Source: Polytrichum commune (Eukaryota > Streptophyta > Polytrichopsida > Polytrichales > Polytrichaceae). From it: a stretch of DNA of 64,000 nucleotides. The position numbers were made by a program, and so were the translations under genes. Positions within the stretch are counted from its first letter, which is position 1, and every line of letters starts with the position of its first letter. Under the pieces are notes generated by a model that saw only the letters and a list, made by a program, of their open reading frames with translations, ran no database searches and had not been told where the DNA came from. Positions 52,720 through 63,954 of the stretch are shown piece by piece. The DNA is taken from positions 53,315,169 to 53,379,168 of the forward strand of contig OX485806.1 in NCBI GenBank assembly GCA_950295325.1, read 5' to 3'.

Positions 52720-54335
52720 AAAAATGTATCTTTCTGGCTACTCCTCTCCCTGTTTCCTCTTCATGGCTACACAATCAACTTCCTTAATTTTGATCACCGC
52801 TCTGCACAATAACCCTTGGTAAATATGAAACTTGCACAACTGCGGGTACCACTAGAACTCACTCGTGCTCCAGCGGACTGAGGTAAAACCTTGCAGACAC
52901 TTGGTTTGCAAATTCTTCCAGAATATTCCCTACTCATGCAGCTGCGGCTAATCTCATATAAGGTCTCCATCTCCGCTTCCCTTTTAGCTCTCACTGAACA
53001 ATCTGGTAGTTTCTCTAACTTCCTCAATTCGGGTGCCCATGGGGCAATTGTTGCGCGTGGTTTTGAGCGTTGGTTCCTCCGTTTGCAACTCACTTGTGTA
53101 TTCAGCTGAAATTTGGCGGTTGGAGTTCTTGATTCGGGTTTTACAAACTCCAGCTGGCTTGCTTTCTCTACCTGTGGGTGGTGGGTCCCGTTCCTTGCTG
53201 GACTCCTCGACCTTTCTCGAGGTATTACCCTTCAACCTGATTTTTACTGTGCAAGTTGTGTTTTCACTTCACTTACTGACTTTGTGTAAGTGGTTCATTC
53301 GCAGGTACCGTAAGTCCTCCTCTTTTGTGGGATTCCCCACTTTGGTGGGTTGAATCCCCATTTCTTTGGGGCTCACCTTGTGTGGGCCCCTCCAATAAAA
53401 TCAAAATCGGAATTAACTTCTTCATTCCCTTGGATTTCTGATGTTTGTGTTGGTGTGTGTTATTGAATGTTTGACTCTGATGGTAACTTGAAATTCAATG
53501 TGGATCCCCTTTGTTGTGCGATGTGTTCACTCTTGCCTACTGGCTTGGAAGTGGGAATTTCTGGTTTATATTACTGTGTCATGGGGACTTGCACGCTCAA
53601 ATTCATTCCAAGGATCTACTTACCCATAGTGCAAACAACTTCATTATTCCACCAAGGCTTCTTCAACACCCTAGTACTTATTTAAGTGTTCTGAAATCTA
53701 TTTCGTGGGATTTGGTCTTCCACAAGAAAAATAGCTCACAGGTTAAGCCCTCAAAGCTTTCTATCTATCCTTAACAAAATTTCTGACTTTCGCCATCAGA
53801 TAAAGCTTCTTCTTCATCCTGTTGCTTCAAGATTCTATCCAAACTTCAACCCAAAATTCAATTCCCCTTCAAACAGATTGTCATCCAATCATCTAACTTT
53901 CCCAGGTTAACCCTTTTAATTAAAAGTAAAAAATCCAAGCTTTCTTCATCCATCTAAGGTGATGTGAAAATTCAGAATACTCAAAAATCTTCACCCTTCT
54001 CAAGTTGTAAGTTGACTCTTCCGTGGTGCTAATTCCCGAAATTGCGTGTTTTCCTTAATAATTGAATCTTCACTTATTGGGGTACGATGTAATTCATCCA
54101 TGTATCCTACTTGTTTGCAATCTCTTCCATCCTTACAAACTACTCCTACTTAGCCTTTTGGTAATTCTTGGTAAAATGTTTATTTTGGCTATGTTTCCTC
54201 CGTGTCGGCTTAGGTACTAGTGACTTCTCTCTTAATCCTCTCATCCTTTAATTGCGATGGAGGGCTCTCACTGGGTTACTATTCCAGTTGGTGGCCCCCG
54301 GTGAGTCTTTACCTGGGGGTGGTTGCTCTCAACTC
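52720..54335 (-). other. Element D spacer between integrase and accessory ORF
   Basis: About 1.6 kb, mostly without clear coding signal. A charged minus-strand stretch at 52794-53235 (TRIEEVRETTRLFSES) may be part of an untranslated or decayed leader. Such spacers are normal in front of the third ORF in Tat/Athila elements. Confidence 0.4.
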
Positions 54336-55880
54336 TCATTCGGGAGGTCGTTCGACCCTATAATGCCCTAATGTTAGTAGGGTGGTGGATGGGGAATTGG
54401 TCCTAATGGGTTTTGATTTGAAATTTTCTCTCATAACTTGTTTTGGTGCCACTAAGGTCAAGGTTCTCTGGTGAATGTTTATGGGGACATTATCCTCTTG
54501 TGGTGGGTTGCTCCCCTTCTCTATCGGGTGGTTAATCATATCACTCTCATATTTTGATGGTTGTATGTAGTAGCTTTCTAGCATGATTTGATGTGCTTCC
54601 AAGTCCTCCGCCTCTAGGATTTCTTGATCTTGATAAGGGGTAGATCCAGTGTGTGAGATGGTGTCCTCCTTTGCTTGAGAAGATGTGATAATGGGGAAAT
54701 GTGTGTGACTACTCTCCTTGTGTAAATGGTTTTGGTCTGCTCTAATTTCCGCTTCCAAGATGTGGCATGCTAGAATTTGTAAGGCATAGGCTTGGGTTGT
54801 TTTTGGCTCTTGGTATGGTTTTAATTTGTTCATGTTGACTCGTCCCAAGCTATCTCCTTGTAGGGTGGTAACATCCATTGACCCATTTTTGTATACTTGC
54901 TTTATCAGGTAGGGTCCTGCCCACCGGATTTTGAATTTACCCGGCCTGGGTATTTTATGGCGTAAGTGCCACAAGATTCTTTGGCCGGGATAGAAACGGG
55001 TCTTGGTTATAGGGGTTTGTTCCACCTTTTTGGAAGAGGATTGGATTGCCTCTATCGCTTGTATGGTATCATGTTTATTGGCCTCCTTTTTTGGGGGCTT
55101 GGTTATCCCATGACCACATTGTTTACATGGCGTCTTCACCTTTGACTTGTCGTGCCTTTCCTTCCGTAATAACTGCATGTGTTTCATGTTCTCCTCAGCT
55201 TCATGTCGAGTGAGATCCATCACCTTGAGTTGTTCCATCCTCTTCTCTAGAACGGGGTGAATCTTTTGACTCCAGTTTTTATAAACATGGGGGTGAAGAT
55301 AAGCCATAGGTAACAAGGCTTCTGTCCCGAACACTAATGAAAATGGAGTGTGCTTGGTTGTGACCTTATAGGCTGTCCTATAGGCCCAAAATGCTGCATG
55401 TAATTTGGTATCCCAATCCGTTCGATTGGCGTTGACCATCTTGGTTAAGGCAATTTTTATTACCTTGTTGGTACTTTCGGCTTGCCCGTTAGCTTGTGGG
55501 TAGTACGTGGTTGACTTCCGGTGTAAAATCATAAATTCTTGAGTGAGCACCTTGATAGTGTCGTTGATAAAATGACTTCCTTGGTCGTTCACAAACTCTA
55601 ATGGACATCCAAATTTTGTAATTATTTCTTCAAAAAAGAATTTGGTTGTTGACTTAGCCGGGTTATCCTTTAAAGCTTTGGCTTCTACCCACTTGGTGGT
55701 GTAGTCCGTAGCTGTGATAATGTACCGATTCTTGGTACCTTTAGCCGGTGGGTTGACCGGTCCAATGAAATCCAAACCCCACTTTTGAAAGACCTCCGTG
55801 GGCATTGTGGGATGTAGGGGTTGGAGGTTGGTTGAGATTTCGGGGCCAACTCGTTGACAGATGTCACATTGAATGCAATA
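54336..55880 (-). CDS. Element D integrase core and C-terminus
   Basis: On the minus strand: CIQCDICQRVGPEIS (end of the last zinc module), the catalytic core with KWGLDFIGPVNPPAKGTKNR, FVNDQGSHFINDTIKVL and TTYYPQANGQAESTNKVIK (DDE residues in place), WAYRTAYKVTTKHTPFSLVF and GTEALLPM. The C-terminal domain contains an additional CKQCGHG motif, RFYPGQRILWHLRHK and KIRWAGPYLIKQVYK (GPY-type). A long tail of about 140 polar residues follows. The core looks well preserved. The CxxC in the C-terminal domain is not a usual part of gypsy integrases. Confidence 0.85.
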   Translation of the reverse strand, partial: YCIQCDICQRVGPEISTNLQPLHPTMPTEVFQKWGLDFIGPVNPPAKGTKNRYIITATDYTTKWVEAKALKDNPAKSTTKFFFEEIITKFGCPLEFVNDQGSHFINDTIKVLTQEFMILHRKSTTYYPQANGQAESTNKVIKIALTKMVNANRTDWDTKLHAAFWAYRTAYKVTTKHTPFSLVFGTEALLPMAYLHPHVYKNWSQKIHPVLEKRMEQLKVMDLTRHEAEENMKHMQLLRKERHDKSKVKTPCKQCGHGITKPPKKEANKHDTIQAIEAIQSSSKKVEQTPITKTRFYPGQRILWHLRHKIPRPGKFKIRWAGPYLIKQVYKNGSMDVTTLQGDSLGRVNMNKLKPYQEPKTTQAYALQILACHILEAEIRADQNHLHKESSHTHFPIITSSQAKEDTISHTGSTPYQDQEILEAEDLEAHQIMLESYYIQPSKYESDMINHPIEKGSNPPQEDNVPINIHQRTLTLVAPKQVMRENFKSKPIRTNSPSTTLLTLGHYRVERPPE

Positions 55881-58800
55881 GAGATGAACATCCTTCTTCA
55901 TAGTGGGCCACCAATACAAGGCAGTTAAGACTTTGTGTAAGGTGATTGGCTGAAAAGTGCCCGCCAACTATTCCTTCATGAGTTTCTGCGATAATGGTTG
56001 TAGTTATCGGTCCGGCTACGCACGTTCGCCGTATGCCATCTGGTCCTTCTTTGATCAAAGTGCCATTATGGTTTAGCATATACGGGCGGCTTCGTATGGC
56101 TATTTGTTGCCGCTGCGTGGTTGACGCTTCTGTGGTTAATTGACCATGTGTTAGGTAGTCAATGAAAGGTGTACTCCAATCCTGTTCTTCTTTGTCTTTA
56201 ATTGTGACAATCTTGCAGTCAACAAAACGCTCCGGGGATTGATTGGGCCAACAAATCCTACATTTCTTGCATAGGTGGTCAATGTCCGGAGGAATTGTGG
56301 GCCACCAATAAGGTCCTATGGTGACTTGTAAAATCATTTCATCCATCGAAAGATGTGGGTACCGTTGATTGTGAATGGTTGTCAACCATTCGATTCCCTT
56401 TTCTTCTGCGATGCAAAGTTTGATATCACCATTTGCAAATCTTCGCTTCAATTCCCCAACTTTTAGGAAATAGCTGGGTAATTCTTCTTGTGACACCCCC
56501 AATTCTTGATGGAAGGCAAAACTGCTTAGTTCCATTGGGTCTTTGAGGTGTTGGATGATTGGTTCTCTCTAATCATGTGCTTTCTCGTCTTGGAAAACGA
56601 TGGTCCCATAACTATGGGTGTTGGGGTCCGATCTTATGGTGATTTGACAAGTTTTGCATCCGTCGGTTACCTGCTCCTTTGTCGTCAAAATGGTTGGCCA
56701 CCAATATGGGCCTTTGTGCACTTGTGTGAGTATCTCTTCTTCCGTCAAGTGTGGTATTTGGTATTCATGTATCCGTTTTAGCCAATCCAACGCGTCCTCT
56801 TTTGTTACGCACATTTCTACTTCCTCATTTGGTAATCGGTATTTCAAACCATCCTCGGTTATGAAATAAGTATCGGTGTCGGGGCTAAGTAATTCCAACT
56901 CTTCTTGTGGGCCAACATGATTCAACTTTTCCAAGCTTTGTAGTTGTTGGGTGATCGGTTGTCTCCAATCAGGCTCAGGTGTTGTTCTTGTTGGAGATGA
57001 GTTTTGACTTTTCTTTAGGTGTTTCTCCCAGGTCTTCGCTCCTCTGCAGGTTTTGCAGTATCGTAAATGGTTCCACACGTCATTTCCCCATGTCGGCCAC
57101 CAGTGTGGTCCTGTGGCCACGGCCTTCCATGTTTCTATGGCGGCCAAGTGGGGCTTGCTTTCTCCATGAGTCTCGGTTAGGTACCTGAATACTTGAGTCT
57201 TGGGTATACAAATCTGGTTACTCTTTCCTCCTTTGCGTATTCGTTGTAAAGTACCGTTGATGAACACAAAATACTTATGGCTCTGCATTACCGCCCTTCT
57301 AACCTCGGGTGGTAAGGTTTGGTTGAAGATCTTCTTGCATGTCAGGTACTCCATGTAAGGACGCCTCCAATCTGTGGTAATTGAATTTTGTAGGTCCTTG
57401 TTACTTAGAAATGTTCATGTTTCCTTATCTTTCGCAAACCATATGTGATTGTTGCAGACCGGACATTCCCAATTGGATAATCTTTTAATGTCCGCTTGGC
57501 ATGTAGGCCACCAGTACGGTCCAAACATGAGAAGGTGCCATGTTAGCTCTACACTAAGGTGTTTCCCTGATTCAGTAACATGTAAGTCTTGCAAGTATTT
57601 GTTAGCTTCGGGTCCGGGAATACATATCTTAATGTCTCCATTCAAAAATATCCTTTTCAGTTTTCCTTCTTCAAAGAAGTATTCCCTACTTTGTCGAGCC
57701 GTTTTCTTGTGTTGCTTTTTGGAGATGGAGGCCCTTTTTAGGTACTCGTATGTGAGGTATTCTATTAATAACCTCCCCCAATCCTTGTTGTCATGTGATT
57801 GTACGGTGATGGACACGCAAATTATATTACGGGGCTTGTTTTGAAATAATTCCCGACATGACGGACAATCATACATGATGTAATGTTGTATCTCACAAAT
57901 CCCCATCGTGGGCCACCATCGATTTCCTTTCGAACACCGAAACCAAGTTTGATCAGCGTTCAAATGCATTTGTTGGTATATGTGCATTTCCCCTATCCAT
58001 TGTTTGATTTGATCTTTTGCAATGCATTCCTTGGTCTTTCCATTCTTCTCTAATATTTTTAGTTTCCCTTCTTCCATCGTGAAAAACTCGCTTCTTCGTA
58101 TGATTTCTCTGTGTTCCATTCTCGTAATTGTCGCCACTTTGATTTCTCCGTGGGTCAGATATTGAATTAGCGGCGTTCTCCAATCGTTGTAGGTTTCCTT
58201 ATAAGGTATTGCACTTTCCGAGGTACTAGGTTCGTGGGGGCCTCCCTCTGTGGGCAGCTCGTCCCTTTTCTACCACAATCTGTACACAATGTAATGAACG
58301 ACGAGAGATCTTCTGCTATGGTGGGCCACCAATATGGCTCTTGTAAGATTAGTTGCAGGGTGGCATTGACTGAGTAATGTCGATTCTCTCGGATGTGAAA
58401 AGCCTTTATATAACTTCTCACGTACTTCCCGGGCATGCATCTTTTGATGACATTATTGTGGAAGATGCGATGTAATTCCCCTTCCTTAAGTATAAAGAAT
58501 TGGCTGCGATAAGCTATCAATTGTTTTTCTTCTGTAGGTAAGTCACTTTCCCATTGAGTTCCATGGGTCAGGTATTGGACATAGGAAGTTGTCCAATCGG
58601 GATCTGGTCCTCCTGTCAAATTTTCTCCTGCTTTCAAAGGCTCGATTGGTAGTAAGTCATCGTGGTCTTCGGTATCGGGTGGAGAGAAGGTGTCATGCAT
58701 CTCTCCATTGTTCACCATCTTACATACTGGGCATTCTTGGCAATAAGCCAAAACATCCTTCCTACGAGTAGGCCACCAGTAGGGTGTGCTTAGGATATAC

Positions 58801-59050
58801 TGCCATGTGGTAGTAAGATTGAAATGTGTACCTTCATGTTCATGGGCTTCACTTATAATTTCTTCGATGATGTCCCCGGCTACGCACTCATGTATTTTGC
58901 CGGAGATACTGATCCGCTTGAGCTTTTTGTTGTCTAGAACAAATGGTTTGCTTAGCTGTCAAATCATGTCTTGTTCTTGTGGTGTAGCTAGAGCTGACAA
59001 CAACCTTCCGTGGGTAAGGTATTCCATGAAAGGTGCTCGCCAATCTTCGA
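55860..59050 (-). CDS. Eight-fold tandem array of RNase H-integrase linker plus HHCC zinc modules
   Basis: Normally one HHCC zinc domain precedes the integrase core. Here the unit recurs eight times. Each unit has a linker of the type DWRxPxxxYLTHG, a strand-rich part with GxLxR and an xCI/xCM site, then H-x4/5-H, the YWWPT signature, and C-x2-C. The YWWPT codons (GGCCACCA on the plus strand) lie at 58771, 58324, 57911, 57506, 57095, 56696, 56300 and 55906, mean period 409 bp. All eight keep two His and two Cys (for example HIRENRH/CTDC, HVTESGKH/CPVC, HEYQIPH/CKTC, HNQRYPH/CRIC), though overall they are diverged from one another. Only the last borders the integrase core. The region is broken in a few places. 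Role of the extra modules unknown; extra nucleic-acid or protein contacts are the obvious guess. Confidence 0.88.
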
Positions 59051-59538
59051 AGGGTTGCACCTGCACCATGAAAAGGTTGGCGTCCGGAAACTGATCTTGT
59101 ACCCCCGAGGGGTCTTCTCTGCTTTCTATTCTTGATAGGTGGTCAGCCATTACATGGCTTCTACCAGGTTTGTAAACTACTTCAAAATCGTATTCTTGAA
59201 GTAAAAACATCCATCTCGCAATTCGCCCGGATACGACTGGTCGATTGACCAAGTATATCAGGGCTTGATGGTCCACGTAGAAAACAAAATGGTTGGCTAG
59301 TAAATAGTGTCTGAATTTGCCCACTGAGTAGATCATTGCTAGGGCTTTACGCTCCGTTGTATTGTAGTTTTTTTTCTGCATTGTTTAGGAGTCGACTCGC
59401 GTAATGAATTGGAGGATCTCTATCTCCATGTATGTTTTGGGCCAAAACGGCTCCAATCGCTATGTTTGACGCATCGCAGTGTACGTGAAACTCCATTGTC
59501 CAATTGGGAATTACCAAAATGGGTGTGGTTGTTAACAT
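58985..59538 (-). CDS. Element D RNase H
   Basis: FHVHCDASNIAIGAVLAQ opens the domain. PPIHYASRLLNNAEKK, the TTERKALAMIYSVGKFRHYL helix, VDHQALIYLVNRP and the terminal GRSHVMADHLSRIE follow. The LSRIE ending and the order are those of Tat/Athila elements. The domain runs straight into the first linker of the zinc-module array (DWRAPFMEYLTHG at about 59005-59044). Confidence 0.85.
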
Positions 59539-59543
59539 TTTCT

Positions 59544-60377
59544 TTACTTCTTCAAAGGCCGAGTGATTTCAGCGTACATCCATATGAATTTCCGATGGTA
59601 GGTAGCTTGTCCCAGGAAACTCCGGATCCCTCGTACGGTGGTTGGTGGAGGTAATCCCTTTATAACTTCCACCTTTTTAGGATCCACTAGCAATCCTTCT
59701 TTAGAAACCACATACCCTAAGAGTCTCTTTGAATTAACACAGAAAAAACATTTCTCTAGGTTCAGGCTGACTCCATTCTCGCGGCATTTAACGAGACATT
59801 TTTCCAAATGTTCAATGTGGTCTTCCTTGGCTCCATATACTGTGAAATCATCTAGAAACACCTTCATGAATTTGTTGAGGTAATCGGCAAATATCTTCAT
59901 CATGCCTCTTTGGAAGGTGGCTGGTGCACACATCAATCCAAAGGGCATTATCTTGTACGCAAATACTCCGTACTCGGTAATGAAAGAAGTCTTCAGCTGA
60001 TCTTCTAAGGCGATCATGATTTGGTTGTAGCCACTGTACCCGTCCATTAACGTGTACATTTCGTGTCCTGCAACTGCTTCCAAGATTGATTCCGTAAAAG
60101 GTAGAGGAAAATGGTCCACCTTGGTGACTGCATTCAATTTTTGGTAGTCGATGCACACTCGCAATTTCTCATTCTTCTTGGGTTCAATTACGATTGGTGA
60201 CAACCATTCGGTTTTATCCACGGGATATATGAATCCCGCTTCCAAGTACTTGTCTATTTCTTCTTTCACCTTGGCTGCGTAATTGGGGTTCATCCTATAA
60301 CGCATTTGTCGTACCGGCTTGGCTTCCGACTGTAGCTCAATCTTATGCTCGCACACATGAGGGGGTATTCTCTTCAT
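59544..60377 (-). CDS. Element D reverse transcriptase
   Basis: A 277-codon open frame: IPPHVCEHKIELQSEAKPVR, KYLEAGFIYPVDKTEWLSPI, LRVCIDYQKLNAVTKVDHFP, YTLMDGYSGYNQIMIALEDQ, FAYKIMPFGLMCAPATFQRG, FMKVFLDDFTVYG (the catalytic FLDD variant of YxDD), GVSLNLEKCFFCVNSKRLLG and the connection GIRSFLGQATYHRKFIWMYA. All seven RT blocks are present. DGYSGYNQI and APATFQR are typical of the Tat/Athila group. Confidence 0.92.
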   Translation of the reverse strand: MKRIPPHVCEHKIELQSEAKPVRQMRYRMNPNYAAKVKEEIDKYLEAGFIYPVDKTEWLSPIVIEPKKNEKLRVCIDYQKLNAVTKVDHFPLPFTESILEAVAGHEMYTLMDGYSGYNQIMIALEDQLKTSFITEYGVFAYKIMPFGLMCAPATFQRGMMKIFADYLNKFMKVFLDDFTVYGAKEDHIEHLEKCLVKCRENGVSLNLEKCFFCVNSKRLLGYVVSKEGLLVDPKKVEVIKGLPPPTTVRGIRSFLGQATYHRKFIWMYAEITRPLKK

Positions 60378-60412
60378 GTCTTTGTATGTGAAAGCAAATA
60401 CATCCTTGAATT

Positions 60413-62242
60413 TTAGGAGTTGCAGCTTGGTTCTCGTAGCGTCTTCAGACTTTTTAAGTCAAAATCTCCCATGGGTAATAGCTCTGGAAATGCTTCATAG
60501 ACTACCGCTTCTTCTTCATCGGACAGTTTCATTTCCCAGTTGTAGTCCTCCCAATGTAAGGGTCTTTTGGCCGGTGATAGTGCTGGAATTTTTTGGGTGC
60601 TTATCTCCACCTTGTTTCCTCCTTGCATTAGGGTTAATTTGTTGAGGGGCCAATCATGCCGTGCTTGAGTCTCCTTCAACCATGGTCTTCCCAATAATAG
60701 GGAGTAGCTATCTTCAGAACTCACCATGTCTATGACAGTGAGTGTCGTCCGGATTATAATTCCGCCAACATCAAGGCGTACATCCCGAATAATTCCCTTG
60801 GGCGTGACCTTCCTCTGGTCAGCCATCTTAATGGTAAATGGTGTGGGCTCTATCTTCTTGAGTCCCAATTTCTTCCTCAATGCGTCTGTGATAATGTTCA
60901 CTCCCGATCCACCATCGATCAATGCGTTCGGTACTCGTTTGTTTTTCACAATTACGGAAATCATAGGCATTTCTTCATTGAATGCCTTTGCCGTCACTTG
61001 ATAGGTTTGAGTTGGTTCTTCCGATTTTTCATCATTTGCTAATGCCGCCATTATTTGCTTCTTGCAATAAGGGGCCATTTCTAGCAACTGTCCTATTGAT
61101 ATGTTTGCTTTTGTGTGGTTCATCACATTCTCCAATATCTTATCTACCCTTGCATGGGTAGTTGTTCGGACGCCTCTTTTCTCGGGGCTCCGTTCTTTAG
61201 GCTTCCCTGCCTCTTCTTCTTCTGGGTACCAAGGTGCGAACTCCTCTAGCGTGGGTAGAGCTTCGCCCTCTTCCTCCTGTATGTCCTTGATAGTTTTACT
61301 CACCTCCCGGTGGACTTCCCTATCAGCTTTCCATTCATCGTTGTTGGCTCCTATTGGCCTCTCTTCACTTTTCCTATCATCATCCAGGTGTGCATCTTGT
61401 TCGCACACATCATCCTTCTCTTCATCAAAGTTATCTTCTCTTTGCTGGTGGTCTTCCCGCTCCTCAGAGCTGCCATTACTTGAATCATCATCATCATCAC
61501 TATCATCACTTTCATTATTTTCCTTGCCTTCCTCGGCTGCAACCCGCTGGAATCTCGTCATAACACACACAGCAGGGGACACCGCATTGGCTCCCACAAC
61601 TAGCTTAGTGTTTCTAAACCCATTCAACTCCTGTTGATGTTTAATAAAATGCGGACAATCCGGCTTCCGGTGCCCCTTCTGATGACAATAAAAACACTCG
61701 TTAGGGTTGCCATCTCGCTGTGGTCCTCCAGTGAACCCAGTTCTCGGCGCTGCTTTGGTGTTGTTATTATCCATCAGGCTTCTGGTATACTCATACCTGT
61801 CATGGTTGATAGGTCCTCTGTGGCCTCCTCGGTAGGGGTATCCATCTTCCCTTCGGTAGTCTTGGTTTTTGTAGGGGTAATAACCTTCCCTCCTAAATTC
61901 ATCTTTGTAGTTGTCGTTGGGCCTATAGTATGGCCGTTCTTCTCTGCGATATTCATTTCCCCGATAGGGGCCTCCTGCCTCCTGCCGGTAATCGCCTTCC
62001 CTATATGGGGATTTGTTATCTCTTCTAAATTCTGTTCTTGGTTCGAACCGGACTCTTCTCTCATTCATTTCTCGCCTAGGAGTTATTGCTCCTGGCCTTC
62101 GATTTGATTGGGGTTGTATTTGGTTTACCCCATATCTTCTATCTTGGGGCCTCCGAGATTCATGCCTCTCATAAACACATTCGCTTGTGTTGTGGGTTAG
62201 GCTATTGCAATTTGTGCATTGCTTCATTTGACATTCTTGCAC
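60413..62242 (-). CDS. Element D nucleocapsid and aspartic protease
   Basis: A 609-codon frame. N-terminal Cys cluster CTNCNSLTHNTSEC; then an Arg/Tyr/Glu/Gly-rich stretch with repeated YRREDGYPYR-like words (about residues 30-150); a CCHC knuckle CFYCHQKGHRKPDC; a very acidic region (about residues 235-330, ESDDSDDDDDSS); a VDKILENVMNHTKANISIG helix; then the protease with NALIDGGSGVNIITDALRKK and SYSLLLGRPWL. The active site reads DGGS instead of DTGA, as is usual in this branch and as seen in element A. Confidence 0.85.
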   Translation of the reverse strand: MQECQMKQCTNCNSLTHNTSECVYERHESRRPQDRRYGVNQIQPQSNRRPGAITPRREMNERRVRFEPRTEFRRDNKSPYREGDYRQEAGGPYRGNEYRREERPYYRPNDNYKDEFRREGYYPYKNQDYRREDGYPYRGGHRGPINHDRYEYTRSLMDNNNTKAAPRTGFTGGPQRDGNPNECFYCHQKGHRKPDCPHFIKHQQELNGFRNTKLVVGANAVSPAVCVMTRFQRVAAEEGKENNESDDSDDDDDSSNGSSEEREDHQQREDNFDEEKDDVCEQDAHLDDDRKSEERPIGANNDEWKADREVHREVSKTIKDIQEEEGEALPTLEEFAPWYPEEEEAGKPKERSPEKRGVRTTTHARVDKILENVMNHTKANISIGQLLEMAPYCKKQIMAALANDEKSEEPTQTYQVTAKAFNEEMPMISVIVKNKRVPNALIDGGSGVNIITDALRKKLGLKKIEPTPFTIKMADQRKVTPKGIIRDVRLDVGGIIIRTTLTVIDMVSSEDSYSLLLGRPWLKETQARHDWPLNKLTLMQGGNKVEISTQKIPALSPAKRPLHWEDYNWEMKLSDEEEAVVYEAFPELLPMGDFDLKSLKTLREPSCNS

Positions 62243-62248
62243 ATAATG

Positions 62249-62971
62249 TCATTCATTTCGGCATCGCCGACAAATTATACCCGTTCTGAACATCCGGCTT
62301 CCCAAAGCCAACCCTCCTATCTCTTCTCTGAGAGTCTTGATGTCATCCTTAGTCAAGTTAGTCTTCTTTTTCTTCTTCCGCCGATCTTTTTCTGAGTCAT
62401 CACTTGACTCTTCACTATCACTTTTATCGAGGAATATTTCTTTCCTTATTTGTCCTAATTCCAACTTTCGTGCCGATGCTTTTGCTTCATCCAAGTCATC
62501 AGTCGGCATTAAGTCAAGGTGTTTAGCATATTCTTTTTTCAACCCATTAAGGAACCATGCTTTCTTGAATTGATTACTCGGTTGAGGGTTGATTTTTGAT
62601 GATTCCACCATAACCCTGTCATAAAATTCTTCGACTCTCTCGTTTTTCTTTTGTTTGAGGGAACCTAAGCTTTCAATGACTTCCCCCTCCGATTTCTTTG
62701 ATTTGAATCTCATAAGAAAAGCAAGTCCCAAGGCTGGCCAATCTGGAAAATGATTCGGGCCAAATTGGGAGTACCATTCTAATGCTCGCTTCTTCAAGGT
62801 AACTGGAAATAATTGCATCTGTGTCTTCCTGGTTGGCAAGACAAACATTGTTAAATTCTTGCATGTAAGTATCTGGATCAGTCTTACCTTTATAGGTCGG
62901 TAAGGGAACCTTTGTTCTCCGAGGTTACAAGGCCATGTTGGCCGGGTTGGGTGGGTTGTTTCCAACACCAA
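62249..62971 (-). CDS. Element D gag capsid region
   Basis: Retrotransposon-gag capsid signature: LKKRALEWYSQFGPNHFPDW, FLMRFKSKKSEGEVIESLGS, LKQKKNERVEEFYDRVMVES, FKKAWFLNGLKKEYAKHLDL. A Ser/Asp-rich then Lys-rich tail follows and leads to the first Cys cluster of the nucleocapsid. Confidence 0.85.
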   Translation of the reverse strand: MVLETTHPTRPTWPCNLGEQRFPYRPIKVRLIQILTCKNLTMFVLPTRKTQMQLFPVTLKKRALEWYSQFGPNHFPDWPALGLAFLMRFKSKKSEGEVIESLGSLKQKKNERVEEFYDRVMVESSKINPQPSNQFKKAWFLNGLKKEYAKHLDLMPTDDLDEAKASARKLELGQIRKEIFLDKSDSEESSDDSEKDRRKKKKKTNLTKDDIKTLREEIGGLALGSRMFRTGIICRRCRNE

Positions 62972-63952
62972 GTGAATTGACTTTGATATTCACGTTATTT
63001 CCAAAGTTTTGAAATTGCTTAAGTCTTTCTTCAAATTTCCTTCCTAATTCATCAAATTCCTCTTGATTGATGGGCTTTTTGACTTCTTGGTCCGTTTGGT
63101 TCTGAGTGCTCCCTTCTGAAAAGCCGGAATCCTCGTAGCTCAATTGTTCTTCAAAATTCCTTTTCAGTTTTTCCCCCAACTCCTTTGGTTGAAAATATTT
63201 TCCTCGGCCGTGTTTCCTTGATGGGTTTTGTCATGCGCTTTATCTACTGGGGTATGCGTAATCGTGTTTCTACCTGTACCTTTTGTTCTCAAAACATAGG
63301 TTCCAAGAGGGGTACCTATTATCAGATCATCCTCATCTTCCTCGCTTACTTCCTGAGCTAAGTTTTCTTCGTTCAAGTCTTCATGTCCTTTGCTTGTCTC
63401 ACCATTACCTCCTCCTTCACTTTGACTTCTATGTCTTTGATGTCTGGTTGTTCCTAGGACGTGAGCTCTGATTCCCTCCTTTCCGTCATTCCATACCTTG
63501 GAGAAGATTATTGCTTGCAGCTCTTCTGGTAATTCATCGATGTCTCTTTCGAATTGTGATCGATATATAAAACCTATCTCTCTCTCCTTGTATACTTGCC
63601 ACACATTATCCTCATAAATCTTTTGCATGTCCCATATGAGATCGTGGAATTTCCTGGTGCCTTCCCATTTCCTTAGAGTTGTCTAACTCGAATCATATCT
63701 TGGATAATCCCATGGCCACTTACCCAAAGCTGAGATTCCTTGATGTTTTACTCTTTCCTCTCCTCCTTCTCTATCAACCTGCACATAAAACCCTCGAAGG
63801 TTAAATTGCTCCAATCTTCGCTGCACCGCCCTTTCTACACGGTTCTGTCTTCGCGGTCCACATGTTTCTGCCCACTCGCGTTCTTCATCTATGTCATGTT
63901 GGAGTTTTCCAGCCCATGTGGTACATATTCTCCATTTATTTCTGCCATCCAA
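62925..63952 (-). CDS. Element D N-terminal gag/leader frames
   Basis: Charged, mostly disordered frames just inside the 5' LTR. The first opens with an ATG at 63952 (WAGKLQHDIDEEREWAETCG). Next come a helical piece (RDIDELPEELQAIIFSKVW), an acidic patch (EEDEDDLIIGTPLGTYVL) and a Lys/Glu/Gln-rich piece ahead of capsid. No domain recognised beyond its position as the matrix-like N-terminus of gag. No tRNA primer site could be recognised next to the LTR. Confidence 0.55.
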
Positions 63953-63954
63953 CT

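Noticed and set aside
61101-61637. 178-codon Ser-rich plus frame
   Set aside because: Antisense shadow of the acidic region in the element D nucleocapsid frame.
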